NCBI GenBank assembly: GCA_022577435.1
Contig: JAKOON010000003.1
Span: 4,293,501-4,357,500 of the forward strand
Direction of reading: 5' to 3'
DNA length: 64,000 bases
Source of the DNA: Embiotoca jacksoni
Taxonomy: Eukaryota > Chordata > Actinopteri > Embiotocidae
The notes below the pieces were generated by a model. The model saw only the letters and a list, made by a program, of their open reading frames with translations, did no database searches and was not told where the DNA came from. Below are positions 37,440 through 50,606 of the stretch, in pieces. Position 1 is the first letter of the stretch, and each line of letters starts with the position of its first letter. Both the position numbers and the translations under genes were made by a program.

Positions 37440-39223
37440 CAAACAAAAGACAGTAGGGCCACAGAGAAGAATTGCACTTGACTCATACATTCCCAGTAAA
37501 GGGATAAGCAAGGTAATAGGTCAGAAATTTCTGTTTAAACAGAATATGAAGATGACAATTCAAAACATCTGTGATAAAAGGCAGGCCTTTTTCAGTGGCC
37601 AACAATTTTCCTTCAAAGCAACAGTCTGGCAATGTCTACATGATCAAAACCCCTACTTGTGTTAGTGTTCATTTCCATATCCGTACAATGAATGACTATG
37701 AAGGCTGGATGACTAAAGAAAGCTAATGTCTTTAAAAAAAATAAAACAGAAAAAAACAGAAAAAAAACAGAAAAATGCAACATCAACTGTTCTGGTGGCA
37801 GTAATAAAATACCAAACAGAGTGAAATTAATGTACAAAGTAATCCATAATCCAGTGTTGGTATAGCATAAAACACAATGTCACGATCCAACAAAGTTATT
37901 TCCACACTCAATCACCTATAATGCTCAGCAGTACTGAGCTGAGCACAACAAAACATACTTGTCAGCCTAAGATTAGTTCTACATTTAACATTTGCAAATA
38001 AAAGCTATTGTTAATATTAATGAAATATCACACGAGAAAAGTTTTGCAATAATTAGATGGGATAAATGCCAGTTTGACTAAACAGAAGACTTTATTAAAG
38101 GTTCAGCTGATTGATGCAAGCAGCACAGTATTTGTGTGGACACTCTTAGCATTCAGAAGGCTACTCTTTCACGGCTGGTGTATATATATATATATATCCA
38201 CTAAAGTATGGCTGTATTTTTGGCTGTTCTCCATTGGAGAAACCCAATAAGATCTGTGTCTATGACTACGTTTGTTTACACTGTTGTGCTTGAATATTTC
38301 AAAAACAATCTTTCTGGCACACCCTGAAGAGCACCTAATTGAGGCAATTCACATGTTTTAATATACATGACAGCACTTGTGTGTTTTTTTTTTTATTTTT
38401 AAATGTGGCAGTTTATCTAGCCTTTACCAAGCTGTGAGGCTGTTGATCTCAGCATACAGGCACTTATCTACTATACACAAGTTCATACTAACTTTGAAGG
38501 CATACTATCTGAAAGGAAGATGAACAAGAACAGATATGATCAGGTGGTTCAACTGTGTGTTAGTAGTTATCTTTGTGTTTTCAGGTGACCAATGGAATTC
38601 TTCTTCATTATCGTCTTGTATAAAGAACTCATTTAGGCCTTGAACCATACGCGTACATCAAATAAGGCAATTGGATACCGCTATTTACCAGTCAACCGTT
38701 CGCAAAACAGACCAAAGTAAAAAACAAAAATAAATTTGAAGAAAAATCAAAATACTGAAATGACCACGTGCTGGAAAAATAGCATTTCTTCCACGATATG
38801 CAGGATTACTGACAGAATCTAAACTTGCACAGAACAGCATGTCCTTAAAGGCACTTTTCTTAGCCTGACACACAAAATCAGCGGCTATTAATAAAACATA
38901 AAAATGTAAATATAAGTTGAGGAGAGTTTACAACAATATTCTTCACTTTTATACTTGAGGTTGGAAGGTGTGTTTGTTTGTGTGTTTGTGTTTGTGTGTG
39001 TGTCATGGAGTGGAGGGGGATTAATTTATATCTATTTATAGGCTTCCGTCGTGTTTCACTCCTGGTTTAATCACATTTCTGAGTATATGTTTCAGTTTTC
39101 TTTGGTATTGCATACGGTATTCTGTTATTAATTTAGTGATGTCTAGGATAGAGTATTAATGCAGGAAAAGACTGTGGTATTGTGCTGATCTTTTACTCAG
39201 GCACATATACAAACCCACAAACG

Positions 39224-39257
<34 letters not shown>

Positions 39258-39427
39258 CACACACATACAGGGCAATCCAGGACAAGGAATAAAGACCCCT
39301 ACAGAGGAGAAATGTGGAGCTCAGTCACCAGTAATCATGTAAATTATTTCTGAGATATGAATTAGGCTCCTTGTTCCACTTCTGTTCTTCATCGTCTCCT
39401 CCACTCCTCTTCCTCCTGTTGCTGGTT
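37440..39427 (-). other. vamp3: Probable vamp3 3' UTR
   Basis: Non-coding stretch from the vamp3 stop to the candidate polyadenylation signal. It includes a GCAC/CA repeat (39225-39265) and a short TA tract near 38.18 kb. The 3' UTR assignment is inferred from the poly(A) signal only. Confidence 0.4.
39225..39265. repeat. (GCAC)n/(CA)n compound microsatellite
   Basis: Several GCAC units merge into a CA tract in the presumed vamp3 3' UTR. Confidence 0.9.
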
Positions 39428-42400
39428 TTACGAGTTTTGCCAAACTGTGAAAGGATTAAGAATTAAAAAAATGAACGGTAATAATAAACAAAAGTTTGGA
39501 ACAAACCAAAGTTTGTTATTAAGTTAAGCACTAAGTTTTTATCAATTAACTTAATACAAAGAGAAAAAAATATAAATCATCACTATTTAGTGTGACTTGT
39601 AGCTTGTAAAATAGCATAAAAGTCTCTTAGGTACACTTGTGCAAAGTTTTCCAACAACTTGTCGCAGTAGATAGTTCTTAATGAGTCTGGCTTTATGTTT
39701 GTGGTTGTTGTCATGCTGCAGAATAGATTTAAGACACCTTCCTGATGGTACTGGGTGATGTAAAAACTCAAAATCTTATAGAGATTCTTTAGATCATCTG
39801 ACGTAACAGAAACTACAACAATACTGTTGAGAACAACTTTCTCAAACCACAGTCTTGATACTCACTAACAATGATGATGATGATGATCACTATGACAGCT
39901 ATCAGGATGGCCCACATCTGAAATGGTTAAAAGGTGGAAAAACATCAGCGCCTTGTAAATGAACTGGGACTATTATCTATTTATCAGTATTTTTGTTTAA
40001 GACTTAATTTGTTTCACTTCACTATTGTAATTGATACAAGTTCACACAGTGCAGTATGTTGTGTCGTCAAATAAATATGATTTTATGGGACTAAAATTAA
40101 ACTATTAATTAGGTGAATTATTAGCATTATGACCAAAATAATGAAGACTATTTCAAGACTAGAGACATCTACTGTGAAGTCTAATTAAGATCAGTTACTA
40201 TCATTCACAGTGGGGGAAAGTGTGTGATGTTCGGACCAAACTGTGTTTAGACACCTTGCAGTTCTTCCACCAGTACTTCCTTTTCAGCTTGGCGGCACTG
40301 GTCTCGAACTGGGAGGCTCCTGCCTGCAGTGCATCGGCTCTATCATCCAGTTCAGACAGCTTCTGATCACGTTCCAGCACTTTGTCCACATTAACACGCA
40401 TAATATCCACCACCTACACAGACAACACACAAGAAAACATTTGTTCTAGTGTCAGTTTTTTGTTGTGCAGGATATGAATTTTATAAGACTGATAAGACTG
40501 ATAAGACCTCAGTGAAAATCAGCCATCCTAAACATTACATAACCATGATTACAAAGCACAGACAGTATTATTACATTACTGTTTTCAGTGTTATGTAGCC
40601 TGTAGCAATGTTACCAAACAAAACCACAAATCAAGAGAGCTCACATCTTGTAAAGTGAAACAAATCAGATTTACTTCAGTTTACCAACAGAGTTCACCTG
40701 AAATCAGGAAGACACGCATGTGTGTACGTACAGTATCACAGAAAACACATAACCCATATGTTCCACTGATCCACAAACCTCACTACTGCCCCTCCTCTCA
40801 GGCAGAGCGGCTGGGCGGAGAGGAGTGTGCAGGCCCATGCAGCCCTTACATAACCACACAGTGATTATGTAAACTTCTGGCAGCCAATTGGATACTTCGT
40901 GTGACACGCCGAAGTTAAAGTTTTACGTAGGCGGGGCTAATCTCATGGGTGTCACAACAGATACAGAAAGGGAGAATGGTAAACGGGATTAAAAGGGAGA
41001 TTTGGCAGCCTTTCTCTCCTGGTTGGCATCACTGATGTGGTTTTAAATGTAATTTTCACAAAACTGGAAAAGAAATGGCTTTCACTCGGTGTCCTTTGGC
41101 GTGTGAACTGACATGTGCCGGTGGAGCATTAGAGAGCAAATTATTCCATATTGTGGCAAATCATGACACTGCTGCCAAGGGTTATGTAAGCGGTGTGAGA
41201 CGGACATCAAGGAACAGAGGGAGTCACACAGAGCAGCTGAGGAGGTGGAGAGTGGATTTCAAGGGAAAAAAATGGGCAAAGTGAGAGGAATGATTTATAC
41301 TGGGAAAGGTCGATTTTTTACAATTTCCTCTGAATTCGAAAGAAGTTATATAACGGACTTTGAGTAAAAGTGCTATGTAAAAAAAAAAAATCCTGATTCT
41401 TATTAAATAAAACCTCCATGCCTAAATGGCATGATTGAAAAATGAGATTCCCATGAGTTAAAAGAAACATGTGACTGACTTTGACACAGGCCAGTGTTAC
41501 GAGCACAGCTTTGTTTAAAAATCTGAAGCAAAATTCAAAGAATTTGCGTTTCTCTGATGGTAATCCATACAATAACTGAGATTATTGTACAAATATTTTT
41601 AAAATCATTGTCAATATCAACCTGTATGAAAATAAAAGTCAGGGACTTTAATTAAATGTCAAAATGAAGTCATCACATATATCATACCTCATCCACCTGA
41701 GCCTGGGTCTGCTGCAAGCGCCTGTTGCTTGACCCGGCGCCAGAATCTTCTGGACCGACGGCTGACCTGATGAAAGGATACAACCACAGTAAATATTAGG
41801 CTCCTGGGAGATTTCTCCAAAAAGGTCTGTTACACAGCATATAACTCTGTCTAATCTAAAATATTAAAGGCATTTAACAGTTTCATTTCACTGGACATGC
41901 AAACAGCGTCAGTGACATTTGGTTTTAGTACTTAATGAAAATAACAAAGTGCAGCACGACACAAAGTATATGACATTTAAATTTAATTTTGTGCAACTAT
42001 GTGGAAGGGGACATCTTGACGTTTTTGATGAAACCTATTGCTGTGTTTTTATTTTCCTGAGCATTTTATATTAATGTCTCTGGCTGTTGAAGTCTGATTC
42101 CAAATTAAAATCATATAGAAGGAGATGAGGAAGGAGATCATTTCTGCAGTAATGGCACTTATCTTATATAAAGAGAACATATCATGAAAATGGGAAGGAT
42201 GGGTTTAAAGCATTTACAACGAATTAAGAATTCTAAAGGGATTATCATTACTCAGTATAAGAAATAAGTGTGGCAGTTAACAGCAAAATACACTGACTCA
42301 GTACAAATTAAGAGATTGTTTGACATGCAAAACAGGTCCTGCAGGCAACAAGAAGACACACCCATGCATGAAAAGTGTACAACGTTTAAGACATCTTTTA

Positions 42401-45400
42401 TCATCCCTCATGACGAGCAAAGCTACAAATGAAATTACCTAAATCTCGAGGAACAGCAAAGTTATTGCAGTCTTTCTGATAAATCATAATGTCACATTTT
42501 GATTAAATTAAAGAACCTGATATTGAGCAGCGCAAAAGGATATTTAAACATTCAACAAACCAAATCATTTCCTTCACTACAGGACTGTGTTAATGGAGCC
42601 AAACGCTCACCACCTGTTTGTATTTCCTCTGACAATGCAGAGAAAGGGCACATTTTAGTTTTGTAATAAGGCTCGATGGACATATTTGTTTTCTGGATGG
42701 TCACAAATGAATGAGGAAGTGGACAGCAGCAAGTACAAGAACGCATTTCCCTCAATTACAGCTAACTACTTCAACCACCGAACAAATATTCAGGGAGAGA
42801 GAGAGAGACTGTAAACGTCCCCCCCAGACAGATTGCATCTCTTTGTGTTTCTACCATAAGATACAGTATAGGAGGGACATACAACACTTCACTCACTACA
42901 AGTTGTACAATTTCTGTTTTTGAGGATTAAATATCCAGTGGAGGTTTGAATGGCAACATGATTTGCCATTAACCCTAAACTTTAAAGACTAAACACAAAA
43001 ATCTAAATGAAAAACCTCAAAAACAAAATGAACTGCAGATTTCACACATTACCTGCAGGTTGCACAAGTGTGAACAACACAGGGCTAATAGTTACAACAA
43101 CTGTAGATGTCCACGCTTGCCTTGCTACATCAGCACCCGTCTTACACGGCGACTCACTCAGGACATACTTTTGAAAAATACTTTGTTTTCCGAGGCTTTA
43201 TTTTTTTTAGTTATAATAAATGTGATGTCTAGATTTGTCCATCTAACAGATCAAACCCAAAGATCTGTATTTTACTGGTGCAGTACACGTTTAAATGAGA
43301 GTGTTGGGGGTTCAGCAGGCAGCTGCAGGGACAGGGATGATTAAAGTAGTATTTTTTTTAATCTTATCCATACTCCTATCAATCTGTCTCTTTATCAATA
43401 ATCTTATTGGTTCTTCAAATAGACAAAATATTATTTTTAAAGCAACATAAAAGTCCCTATCAGCTCAATAATATCGCACTAATATTCCTGACAGAAATAC
43501 TGAGATAAGTTTGGGCAGAAAAAAGAACAGACATCGCTGATAATTATCAGTTACTATTCAGTCTCTGGTTAGACCTCCAACCTTCTGCCTCTACACACCC
43601 ACAATACTTTTTTGTGTAACCGCTGTTGAATAGTGCTCCAGTCACATTTTTATGAAAGTTTATTAATATTAAACGTTTCACGTGTCCAACTGTTCCAGTG
43701 CTCACCCTCGGGCCCCCAGCAATACACCCACCAAGTCTGATTTGGATTGGACAAACGGTTTCAAGATAAGCGAGGGTCAATCATTCAAACACACAAACAT
43801 ACGGACGGAGAGCCCTGAAATTATATAAAGTAAGATTATCGTCAAAGACTATGAAACACAGGGGTTATTGACATTAATGATGAATCCAATTCAAATGAAC
43901 CAGCTTGCAGAATAACAGGGCTCTGAAGCTGACTGATATAAAAACGGCAGCAATTATTCATGAAATTATTTCCACTTCCTACATTAACATCCTGTCTGGC
44001 ATGTAAAGGGGCCATTGACTGAAGCTTTGGTTCAACTTATGGTTGTTAGTCTTGGTGCAAACGTGAAGTCACAATGTTTAAATTAAGACATTGTTTGAGA
44101 TTCTCCATTTAAAATAAATCTGTGATTTGACTTTCTGGAAGCAAATATGTCCGTCTCACTGTGATTAACAGTCAAGTCTCCCTAGAGGTGCAAGATTGGG
44201 TTTACAGATGTAAAACTAACAGTAATAAGGGACATAGGAGTTTCACTTTGATATGTTTCTGTCTATTTGTTCATGAAAATGTGACATGCATAGATTCAAA
44301 TTGCTTTATTCTCACCACGTCATAATTACGTGGATAATCCCAGAAAATTCAAACGGCCTGAAAAAAATCTTCTTAAACCGGTTTGAATTTCAGATTATAA
44401 TAATAACATTTTATACTGCAGAAACATTATTTTGTCTATACTTTTCAACTTACTACTCCACTGTACAAGTGAAAAAAAAAACATTGTAAAGCATACAGAA
44501 TTAAGTGGCATGTGTCATGCATTACAAACAGTGCTGAGCGCTGTAAACATTTAGATTTTACAAAACAAATTATGAACAGCTATTACAAATAAATGATGTG
44601 TATATTATTATTACGTCATAAAAAGAGTTAAGTGTTGGTTTAATCAAATCATCCCTCAATTTCTGAAAGACATGCAAAATCTGGGTCAAAGGTTTTGAAT
44701 GCAGGCCACAACTCCTTGTGATTCATCACTAAAACACTGAGTAAGAAGCCTCTTTATAATTAAACTATATTTAGTAAGTATTCAGGTTGTGTATGCGCTG
44801 GTGTATCGTGTAAACCCAAGTGAAGTGCTAATCAATGATGTTACAGTCTTTCTAACAACCCATTGTGTGTTCAGCACACAAACTTTTGTTCCCCAACTTG
44901 AGCTTTTGACGGTCATCTCGGGCAACACCGTACAAAAACTGCACAACCTCGAGGAAGACAGACACACTCACAGAACAAATGACCCCTCCCTTGTTCTTCC
45001 ATAACCTGCAAGCCTTATATCTTAACATTACTTTCAAATTATACACAATAGTCATGTAGCCTGGTAATATGGGTGGCAAGTGTGGGGCCATCAGGGGGTT
45101 AAGTGGAAGCCACAGTACACGAGTGGCAAGGATTAAAATCACCCAAACACGTAGTATTTATCAAAATAATGTGAAGGTACTGGTCTGCTCGGAGTCCAGG
45201 TGTTACAGGGGGGGTGAAGTGCGGAAATGGGTGAATGGATGGGGAGGTATGCGAAGAGGGAAGCAACGCAGTTTCAAGTGAAAGTGGGATTTGGCTTTTG
45301 CTGCATTTCTGTTGCAACAGGACACAAGTTCGCTAAACAGTCATTTGGTGACATAAATGATCGCTCAGTACAACTTTTACCGCTTTACCCACCGATCTGT

Positions 45401-45968
45401 TCTCTGAACACAACAAAGTCAGCCATCAACACATTTCCGGTTTGGAGTTGACATTGCTTGTGTTTTGCTAAAACTTTATTGATTTCCAATTACAGTTGAA
45501 TTATTATTAAATAAAAACGAAGTTTCGAAATGTTTTCACTTTTTCGTAACTGGACATTTACACGTGGCTGACAAATAACGACGCCAAACTAACAGGAAAT
45601 GGCAGCTTCTAGCATACAGCTAATTGTCTAATAATATTTGCGCAGTTGAGGTTGTGTCTGCTTTGCTTTCGTTGTCTACTTAACTGGCAAACGATTTTCA
45701 CACAGTTTGTGGTGAGCGAAGTTAGGCAGCTTTACATATAACGTGCTCCAGCTGGCTTTGCTCCGTTCAGCTGGCACACATCTTGAAAACGACCGTAAGT
45801 AACGAGCACTTGTTGCAGGCTAGCAGCAAAGTTTTTGGGCGTTGTTTTTTTTGTGTGACTAAGTCTCACCAAACTACCCGGAACCCCAGTAGGTTGTACA
45901 AGTTTGTAACGTTTGACTTAAAAAAAAAAAAAAAAAAAAGTTTTGGTAGAAACAATTTAGACTTACAT
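39428..45968 (-). CDS. vamp3: Vesicle-associated membrane protein 3 (cellubrevin, R-SNARE)
   Basis: R-SNARE of recycling endosomes and secretory vesicles that pairs with syntaxin/SNAP-23 to drive fusion. Exons (minus): 45967-45968 (first two bases of ATG), 41688-41766, 40255-40413, 39866-39917, 39428-39444. Phases join to 102 residues (human 100). The N-terminus starts MSAVGPEDSG. The SNARE motif RRLQQTQAQVDEVVDIMRVN to KYWWKNCK is essentially identical to mammals, with the central R in the VNVDKVLERDQ region. A C-terminal anchor begins MWAILIAVIV and ends IVIWQNS. KNCKMWAI is VAMP3-like, not VAMP2-like (KNLKMMII). The start is inferred: exon 2 has an acceptor followed by G-TCA-GCC, and a TCACAAT-GTAAGT donor at 45966 completes AT-G with a good Kozak context. 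A CCAAT box lies upstream near 46.08 kb. The neighbour per3 on the same strand matches human order. Confidence 0.93.
41767..45966 (-). other. vamp3: vamp3 intron 1
   Basis: A 4.2 kb intron, AT-rich, with no recognised gene. A segment near 43.69-43.82 kb resembles common fish dispersed-repeat sequence but I cannot name the family. Confidence 0.5.
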
Positions 45969-46119
45969 TGTGAAATGCGATTTGTTTGGACGACACTGCC
46001 GCTGTTTGTCGCTTGGAAGCTAAGTGTCAAGCCGTAACAGTTACTGCCGTTGGTTGTCGTGCTGCCTTCAGGACGATTGGAAATGGGAAAGTCAGACGTA
46101 TGCAAGATTGTCAGTGGGT

Positions 46120-47394
46120 TTAATAAAATATGAAAAGTTAAAATTTTCTTTGTTTTTCGTCAGTATATCAAGACGTTCTGACAATATATATATAATTTCA
46201 TGTAGAGTAAGTTTTAGCACAACAGGTATATCAAACTAAACTCCAGCACTAGTTTATTTTTTTTTTATTGTAAAGTCCAATAAATTGCGTAACAGTGCAC
46301 AAACTACCTCAGTGGTACTTATAAGTAAAACATCACACAGAAACGGGTTCATATTATGTGGTATAATGTTTTGTTATATATAAGAAAGTCCCTATTTACT
46401 AAATGAAAAATAAAAATGTGAATTTATGATGCGCACGTGAAGGTAACATTAAAGAGGCAGTAGCCGTGGCCTCTTCTGCATACCTGCAATTATTAACGCA
46501 TAACAGATTATAACTTTGAAGGCATCAACCACTTCAGCCAATAAAATAGAGGATTAAGGCCTCAAATCTGTGTATTTTGACTCTTTTAATTGGATTCTAT
46601 TGTTCATGTGTTGTAGATGTGCGAGAAGAAAGCGACAATTTGATTGCCCGTGATCAGCATGTGACATTGGGAAGCAAAACCTATTTTCAAAATCCCCCCA
46701 CACATTCTTCAAAACCACGACTGAAAAAAACTGACTGTCATTATTCAATGCCGTGCAGAGCATAGGCACGAATGATTAATTTATTGAATGTAGAGAAAAA
46801 CAAACAAAAACCGCCAGACCATATTTGTTTATTGAATGCATATTCACAAAAAGAAACAGAGGACAATGATGTCATTTGTTTCCGAGAACATACACATTTA
46901 ACAAATACAAATGAAATGCTGCAGGCTATAAGTAAGGACATGAACTGTGCTATCTTTTTTTTAATTTTTTTTTTTAATGTAAGTAAGGTAAGTCATGGTT
47001 TCATGAGTATGATATGGTTTTCATATATCTGTATCTGCAATTCAAAATTAGACAAAGTGAGCAAAAATGTATATACTTTCATTAAAATGTTCATAAAAAG
47101 AAGTAAAGAAAGCTTGCAGTTAATAGATTTATCTTAATCTGTATATAAACTATTAATGTACTTTTTGAACATCTTAAGAAAATTACACAAGATATGAGGT
47201 TAAATATATAAACTGAAACAGGTCAACAAGCTTTTCTCAATTCCACTCTCTCCCAACTTAGTAACACACTTACGATATCAATTGTAGGTAACAAATGAAA
47301 AATGCTTTTTGATCAAGGTTCTTAATATTTTTACTTAAAAGTAAATTTTGATTCTAAATTCATCCTCGAGCCAAATTACCTTCTTCATTTTATA
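46120..47394. other. Spacer upstream of vamp3
   Basis: AT-rich spacer between the vamp3 promoter and the 3' end of the next minus-strand gene. No gene was recognised. Confidence 0.5.
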
Positions 47395-47411
47395 AATGTT
47401 CATCTTAGCTA

Positions 47412-47417
47412 TTTATT
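47412..47417 (-). terminator. Polyadenylation signal of the small secreted gene
   Basis: The minus strand reads AATAAA about 150 bases after the stop of the four-exon gene at 47569-48849. Confidence 0.5.
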
Positions 47418-47568
47418 TATATTGATAATAATGTATTTGTTGTAATTTAGTTTTTTCTCCTACAAAATGCATTAAAAGAAAGTTACTCTTGGTACCAGGA
47501 CGCTTTTGGGAAATCCAAGTCTCCTTTTACTCAATAACAACGTCCTCATCTTGTGCTCTCTGTGTTGG

Positions 47569-48849
47569 CTACATCCCAGATCCTTCTTCCACCACAGCTT
47601 CCCCTTCAGGGTTCTGCTATGACACAAAAAGTGTTCACAATTTTTTTTTTGGTGAATATAACATTATTAATCACATTCATTTATTTAATAGCATGATAAA
47701 GTTACAATTTAACACCAAACAACTTACATAGTTTTTTTCCTTCTGGGCAGCCGCTCCATCATACAGCAGGCTGGACCTCTCCTGTAAATGAGTTGTTATG
47801 TACTTAACCACACTCTGTGCATAATACACTACAGTATGTCCTGGTTTTTCACTGGAGGTCTCTGTTTAATATTAAAATACTTTACGTCATGGCTTTAACC
47901 AAAACAACAAAACATAATACACTTAGCTGCACAACATAACAGAAACCATCCCATTCATACTGCAGGCTTTCAAACCAGTCATCTGATATGTGCAGCAGGT
48001 GCACTAAGTAGCAAAGTCAACGTTAATGGGCTTCACTGTCCTCAGATTGCAAGCCTGGAATGTAGAAATACAGTGATGGTAAGTTACTCCTTATCCCTGG
48101 TAAACAGAGGAGTGCCTCTCAACTCTTAAGCCAAGTTTCTGGACATGGTTTTGGTTCATGTTGTTTGGTTTCAAGTAGGTTGAATCTCAGTCTTTGCAGA
48201 AACAGAGCTGCCCAAAGAGGGACATGGCCCACTTTAAATTGACACCTTCCTGCTGACATTTACACTTGCTTTTCAAAACTGCAGAGAGGAATTTGAGGAT
48301 GTTTTAGTTTGACCACACTCTGATATATTCTAAACGGTAATATCAAGATTAATTGATTAATTTCATAGTTAGTTCAGAATGTGTCAATGTGATAATCTAT
48401 TATCAGTGAAGCAGTTAAAATCGTAAGAAAGACATGGTCTGGTTTCTGTGAGTTGCAGTGTTGCATGTACACAATAGTTTCTGGTTTAGAGGATATACAT
48501 ATGAAACTGTAACTGTGAGATCTGTTTTCAAGTATATTTTGTTGTTTACTTACATATCCTTGATTATCTTCTATGAGCTCTCCAGCCTCGCTGCTCTCTG
48601 TGCTGCAGCCTCCAGCAAAACACTCCGATTCACGCTCCTCTCTGATTCTGTGCAGAAAGTCAGATGCTGCTGATTTTCTCAGCAGGGCTACCAAAAAATA
48701 AAAAAAAACAAGTGACACAGAAGCATTAATTTAGCCTGGAAGATAGCAAAGAGATTCATATCATTTATGTTGTGTCATAAAAAAAAAATCTCACCTCCTT
48801 CACAGATGTAGATAATCATGAGCATCACAGTGAGCAGTTTTGCAGCCAT
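47569..48849 (-). CDS. Unrecognised 96-residue secreted protein with Gla-like exon
   Basis: Four exons (minus): 48795-48849, 48554-48687, 47728-47781, 47569-47616. All have GT/AG sites and compatible phases (1, 0, 0) and give 96 residues. Residues 1-18 (MAAKLLTVMLMIIYICEG) form a signal peptide; there is no other membrane segment. Exon 2 encodes SAASDFLHRI...SECFAGGCSTE...EAGELIED. This resembles a Gla domain (ANxFLEE...ERECxEExCSxEEAxExFED): the FL pair, E-x-E-C, C-x4-C-S and EAxExxED all fall in order. Exon 2 starts in phase 1 and ends in phase 0, as the pro-Gla exon of clotting factors does. But the paired glutamates after FL and before the second Cys are missing, and the propeptide is short, so carboxylation is doubtful. 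The tail is acidic (EGEAVVEEGSG). I cannot name the gene; the Gla relationship is inference. Confidence 0.6.
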
Positions 48850-49954
48850 GTTCTCTTACAGACTCTTCATCTGTCACGCACTTGATTATTGTGTCCCTTT
48901 TCAGTGGCTGGCACTTTGTCACCTGAGAAATCCCCACGCCCACCACTGTCCCAGCAGTGTACTCCCACTGGAACAACAGGCATCAGGTGGATTTGTACCG
49001 AGCAGCAGGGAGGGAACATTTCAGAACTATGAGTACTGTGCTGTCATCAGAATAGCTTAAAACTTAATGAAAGTCCCAAAAAAAAGGTACAAACTTAGTA
49101 TGTCTTGTCAAAAGTAACTTTTTCTTGCAGTGGGATTGTCTGACTCACTGACGGTGTCCAGAAAATACAGAAAAACTGTAACTGCCACAGTGGGAATTAA
49201 TGGAAAATTCTTAAGTCATGGAGCTTTAAATACTAAAACCACAATAATGCTCTAGTTACAGTCAATCGGGACAAACACCTGTCTTTTTTTGATGTCACAT
49301 GAATTGGTTTGTGTTGTAGTGTGAATTCATTATGATTATGGCTGTACAGAAACAGATTTGATGAGCAAAAAACTGAAGCACAAATTCCTTGGGTGAAATC
49401 TGTATTCATGATTTGAAAAGATAAAGATGAAATGTGCATTTTAGGTAACTAGCAGTAATGCATCTCAATAATTGAGACCTCATAACATTGAGGCGTGATT
49501 ATGCTGCCACCTAGAGGATGCATGTATGACTGCATGGGATCTCTTCGTCTCAAACCACCATGAGATTATTATACGTATTCAATCTTACATAAAGTTTCAG
49601 TGAATGACTAAAATTGTATCTAGTTTCTAGCTATATTTCACACCAAGACAAATGGTTCAGTCATATTCTGTCCTGTAAACGCAGAAAGACAATAAATGCT
49701 AGTTTAATTAGAGCTTTAAGGATTGTGAGAAAAATACAACTCAACAATTTGTTTCGAAGTAAACAGATCACCCGTGAGAGAACAACTTTACAGCGTGTAA
49801 AGTAATGCCACTGATCATTGCTATATTCCACGAGAGCTCACGATTTTCGGCACATTTATTCATTTGATTGCTTTCAATGCATTTACTATGTAACATTTGA
49901 GTTGTTTATTACATTCAGATAGAATGACCATTTTCAGGTGCGATGACGAAAAGT
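48850..49954. other. Upstream region of the small secreted gene and spacer
   Basis: Probable promoter region just above 48850 (no TATA box seen), then AT-rich spacer up to the tRNA-Arg gene. Confidence 0.4.
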
Positions 49955-50027
49955 CGAGCCAGCCAGGAGTCGAACCTAGAATCTTCTGATCCGTAGTCAG
50001 ACGCGTTATCCATTGCGCCACTGGCCC
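49955..50027 (-). tRNA. tRNA-Arg (anticodon ACG), copy 1
   Basis: A 73-base cloverleaf on the minus strand. The acceptor stem pairs GGGCCAG with CTGGCTC and the discriminator is G. The anticodon loop is CTACGGA, anticodon ACG at 49992-49994. The B box (GGTTCGACTCC) is intact and a TTTT terminator follows the 3' end. Identical to the copy at 50534-50606. Confidence 0.96.
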
Positions 50028-50533
50028 TCCCGACGAGCCACTATACCAGTGACCATCCAGCCGATCTATTGTAGCCCCTCCGCACAGACTGCCAGGGGTC
50101 TTTCAACGGTGCCGCAGAACTGCTACGCCTGAGGTTGCGCGCTCAGCCAAACTGAATTAGGCAAAATCATGACACCGAGTGTTGTTTCTGCGTGGGATCT
50201 CTCTGGTACACTACAGGCCACAGCCATGCGATTTTCAGCCATAATACTTGTGATAATTTATCATTTACCTATGGTATTGTATTACACAAACAAAAGTTAT
50301 TGTAAGATATATTGTTTCTTTTAAGGATTGTCTGTCGGATTGTAATAAACCTGTTGATTTCAGGTTATTTTAAATAACCACCTCATAAACTCTGCAGACA
50401 AATGGTAAACTGGTGGGCTATATGCTACGATAAATTTGATATATTTCACAAAAATAATGATAATAATTAACTATGGCAAATTCTAATCCTTTACATTTTA
50501 TATATAAAGCTAACTAACATTGAAAAAAACTTC
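50028..50533. other. Spacer between the two tRNA-Arg genes
   Basis: AT-rich spacer. It shows no similarity between the flanks of the two tRNA copies and no gene. Confidence 0.6.
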
Positions 50534-50606
50534 CGAGCCAGCCAGGAGTCGAACCTAGAATCTTCTGATCCGTAGTCAGACGCGTTATCCATTGCGCCAC
50601 TGGCCC
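50534..50606 (-). tRNA. tRNA-Arg (anticodon ACG), copy 2
   Basis: Same 73-base sequence as copy 1, minus strand, with anticodon ACG at 50571-50573. A T7 terminator follows the 3' end. Confidence 0.96.

Noticed and set aside
39428..45968. vamp1 or vamp2 identity
   Set aside because: The short N-terminus without a proline-rich stretch and the KNCKMWAI junction fit VAMP3.
47569..48849. ucma (a Gla-rich cartilage protein), because ccdc3 is nearby and UCMA neighbours CCDC3 in human
   Set aside because: The protein has a C-x4-C pair and lacks the UCMA tyrosine- and glutamate-rich helical region, so the resemblance is limited to a short A-S-x-F-L-like word.
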